In this document: piece after piece, positions 61,691-64,000 of the stretch
Layout of the letters: the number at the start of each line of letters is the position of its first letter
Numbering within the stretch: position 1 is the first letter of the stretch
Source: Paguma larvata
Taxonomy: Eukaryota > Chordata > Mammalia > Carnivora > Viverridae
DNA length: 64,000 bases
Reading direction: 5' to 3'
NCBI GenBank assembly: GCA_030068075.1
Contig: CM057835.1
Coordinates: forward strand, 72,171,090-72,235,089
Translations under genes and position numbers: made by a program
The notes under the pieces: model-generated
What the model was told of the DNA's origin: nothing
What the model saw: only the letters and a program-made list of their open reading frames with translations
Database searches by the model: none

Positions 61691-62130
61691 AATTGGTGGA
61701 TTAGCTATTATTGCAAAAGAAGCCGCCCCAAACTTAGGGCCTTAAAACAACCAGCCACCTTCTATCGCTCACAAGACTTCGGGTCAGAGGGGTGGTCATG
61801 CCACCTGGGCTGGGTCCGGCCCGTCCGCACGGGCTCCTGTGTCTGCGGTCAGCTGCGGGTTGGCTGCCGGCCAGCCTGTCTAGTGAGGATGGCCGTGAGG
61901 ACGGCGACCTCGCTCTCTTCGTGGTCACATTTGGGCTCGTTCACGTGGTGGTCTGAGGGATCCAAGAATGCAGGTGGAAGTGTTCACTGTCGCTGCCTGG
62001 ACACGTCACTTCTGCTTTTCTCTATTGGCCAATGCAAGTGACAGCCCAGCCTTGATTCAAAGGGCAGGGAGATAGACTCTGTCTTTTGATGGGAAGACCT
62101 CCAAAGCCACATCGAAGGGACATGGGGACA
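61690..62130 (+). mobile_element. Old interspersed repeat, LTR- or LINE-like, unnamed
   Basis: CCTTAAAACAACCAGCCACC, TTCTCTATTGGCCAATGCAA and ATTCAAAGGGCAGGGAGAT are phrases of a common old mammalian repeat. I cannot give its family without a search. No coding remnant is seen. Confidence 0.55.
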
Positions 62131-63349
62131 GGGAAGGATAAATTTTAAAACTTAATCTGCCAGTTTGGGTCAATTTTGGCCATCTCCAATATGCCTTCTC
62201 CATGATGTCGTGATACCAGGGGACCTCAGTGGCACAGGCCGTAGGGGAAGGGCCAGGGATAGGGAAACTGACTGAGCCACTGGGTGGGTGAGCTACCATC
62301 CAATGCCCAGTATCCGAAAGGGAGCAGCTGACTCAAACTTCACCAGGCCGCACTCACACCCCGGGCGGTTGGTCTGGGGACCATCACTGAAACAGGAATC
62401 TGATGGCGGTGAGATTTTACCCTCGATGATGGCGAGCCCCTGTGCGGATTATGTTGGGGAAGAAGAACTGTAGCCTTAGCTGGGGAGACAGGGAGAGGAT
62501 ACAGCTGCCCCCTCCCAGGGGTCGGACTGGGAAGAACCAGACAGAGTGTCAAGGGTTCTGCAATGTTTTGGGATTCGGGTCAAGAGTCCAGCCTTCCTGC
62601 AGTCTAATTATAGGCACTGAGGCAGAAGCTTAGAGGCTAAAGTAGCAACCTAGTGGCCGCCTTGGTTCCAGGGCTTCTCCTGATAGGGGACGCTGGACCC
62701 CTCATCTGAAGCCGACCTAACGCAAACGTGACACGTGTGCCGCTATTCTTTTTTTGTGCCCCTGGCAGACATTGCTAGTGGATCACAGAGCGATATTTCT
62801 GATCGGTCCAGATAAGGTCCCAGAATCCTTCTCAACACACGTGTCAGCGGCCACTCCGCGACTGAGCAGCAACAGCATGTGGATTGAAAACCCGCTCGCC
62901 GCAGTCCCAGGGTGGAGGCGCCATGAGACCGTATGCCCCGCCGACCGACGGGGCTCAGCCTCCTCAGGCTCCCTGCCCTAGATGGCGGAGGGGCAGTCGT
63001 TGCCGCTAACCTGTGTCGAGAAGGACTCTGAAGCCTCATCCAGGCTCAGCGGGAAGGGCTGTGCGCCACGGTCCGTTTGAGATGCCTGGAGAGGGCAGGG
63101 GCCTTGGCATGCGCGGCTCCTGGGGACAGTCAGAGCCGGTGCCTGCGTTCGGCTTCCACCTGTCCTCTCTGAGCTGGTGTGGGCGGGGAAGAGGAGCACG
63201 ACAGAGAGTCCGCCCCCTGGGAATGCTGGCCTTCTCAGCTCCCAAGACCTCTGAGAGCAATAGGCTAGATTGGTTTCCCGGCCTCGGCCCCGTTGACACG
63301 TGGGGCCAGATAATTCTCTGCGGGGAATCACCCCGTGCACGGCGGAATG

Positions 63350-63440
63350 GTTAGCATCTAGGTACTGCCTCTCTAGTTACGACAACCAAACACTGCCAGA
63401 TGTCCCCCGGGGGAAAGCGGCTCCTGGCTGAGAACCAACT
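63350..63440 (-). mobile_element. MER20-like hAT fragment, reverse
   Basis: TTAGCATCTAGGTACTGCC, TGCCAGATGTCCCCCGGGG and GGCTGAGAACCAACT: third MER20-type piece in the window. Confidence 0.65.
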
Positions 63441-63484
63441 GGACCTCGATTCTGGAAACCTCTTCCTTGTTAGCAAGCGTTTGG

Positions 63485-63998
<514 letters not shown>

Positions 63999-64000
63999 CC

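Overview
This is nuclear genomic DNA from a carnivoran mammal, almost certainly a felid. The main evidence is about 24 tRNA-derived CAN-SINEs of the cat (SINEC_Fc-like) type. They carry the 'GGCGCCTGGGTGGCTCAG' head, a CT-rich body and an A-rich tail, and several have clear target-site duplications. The window also holds many ancient mammalian repeats (MIR, L2, L1M, hAT MITEs) and two spliced vertebrate genes in the order known at human 12q24.11 (from memory, cat chromosome D3).

Layout, all genes on the + strand. 1-1.7 kb is 5' flank with one SINE and an L2 3' end. 1.7-2.35 kb is a CpG-island promoter and exon 1 of GLTP (glycolipid transfer protein). The five coding exons of GLTP lie at 2221-2323, 17070-17128, 18057-18190, 20785-20935 and 22671-22853. 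They join in frame to a 209-residue protein with all headgroup-binding residues. A 3' UTR of about 1 kb ends at twin AATAAA signals near 23.83 kb. 23.85-33.1 kb is intergenic, rich in SINEs, MIRs and an L1M fragment, with CTCF-like motifs. About 33.1-33.85 kb is a second CpG island with the probable non-coding exon 1 of TRPV4 (donor at 33544). Intron 1 is 13.7 kb. Coding exons 2 to 13 of TRPV4 follow from 47298 to 63971. The window ends just inside intron 13, so about the last 135 residues lie outside.

TRPV4 is a calcium-permeable channel. The window encodes its disordered N-terminus, PIP2 site, proline-rich stretch, ankyrin domain, S1-S6 and selectivity filter, with residue numbers that match the human protein. 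Every splice junction is canonical and in phase except that exon 10 is 72 bases, not the 74 the flanking exons need. This net 2-base loss, if real, would truncate the channel after S2. An assembly error or rare allele is more likely than a dead gene. The feline osteochondrodysplasia site (c.1024, V342F) carries the normal G at 57184. Codon 162, a known PKC serine in human, is Cys here.

Intron 2 of TRPV4 contains a 1.4-kb GGAT-type minisatellite with 70-bp and 188-bp higher-order units. Its long open frames on both strands are not genes. I see no viral, CRISPR or bacterial-type system. The window is ordinary mammalian sequence; the points worth a second look are the exon 10 frameshift, the structured minisatellite and several regulatory candidates.
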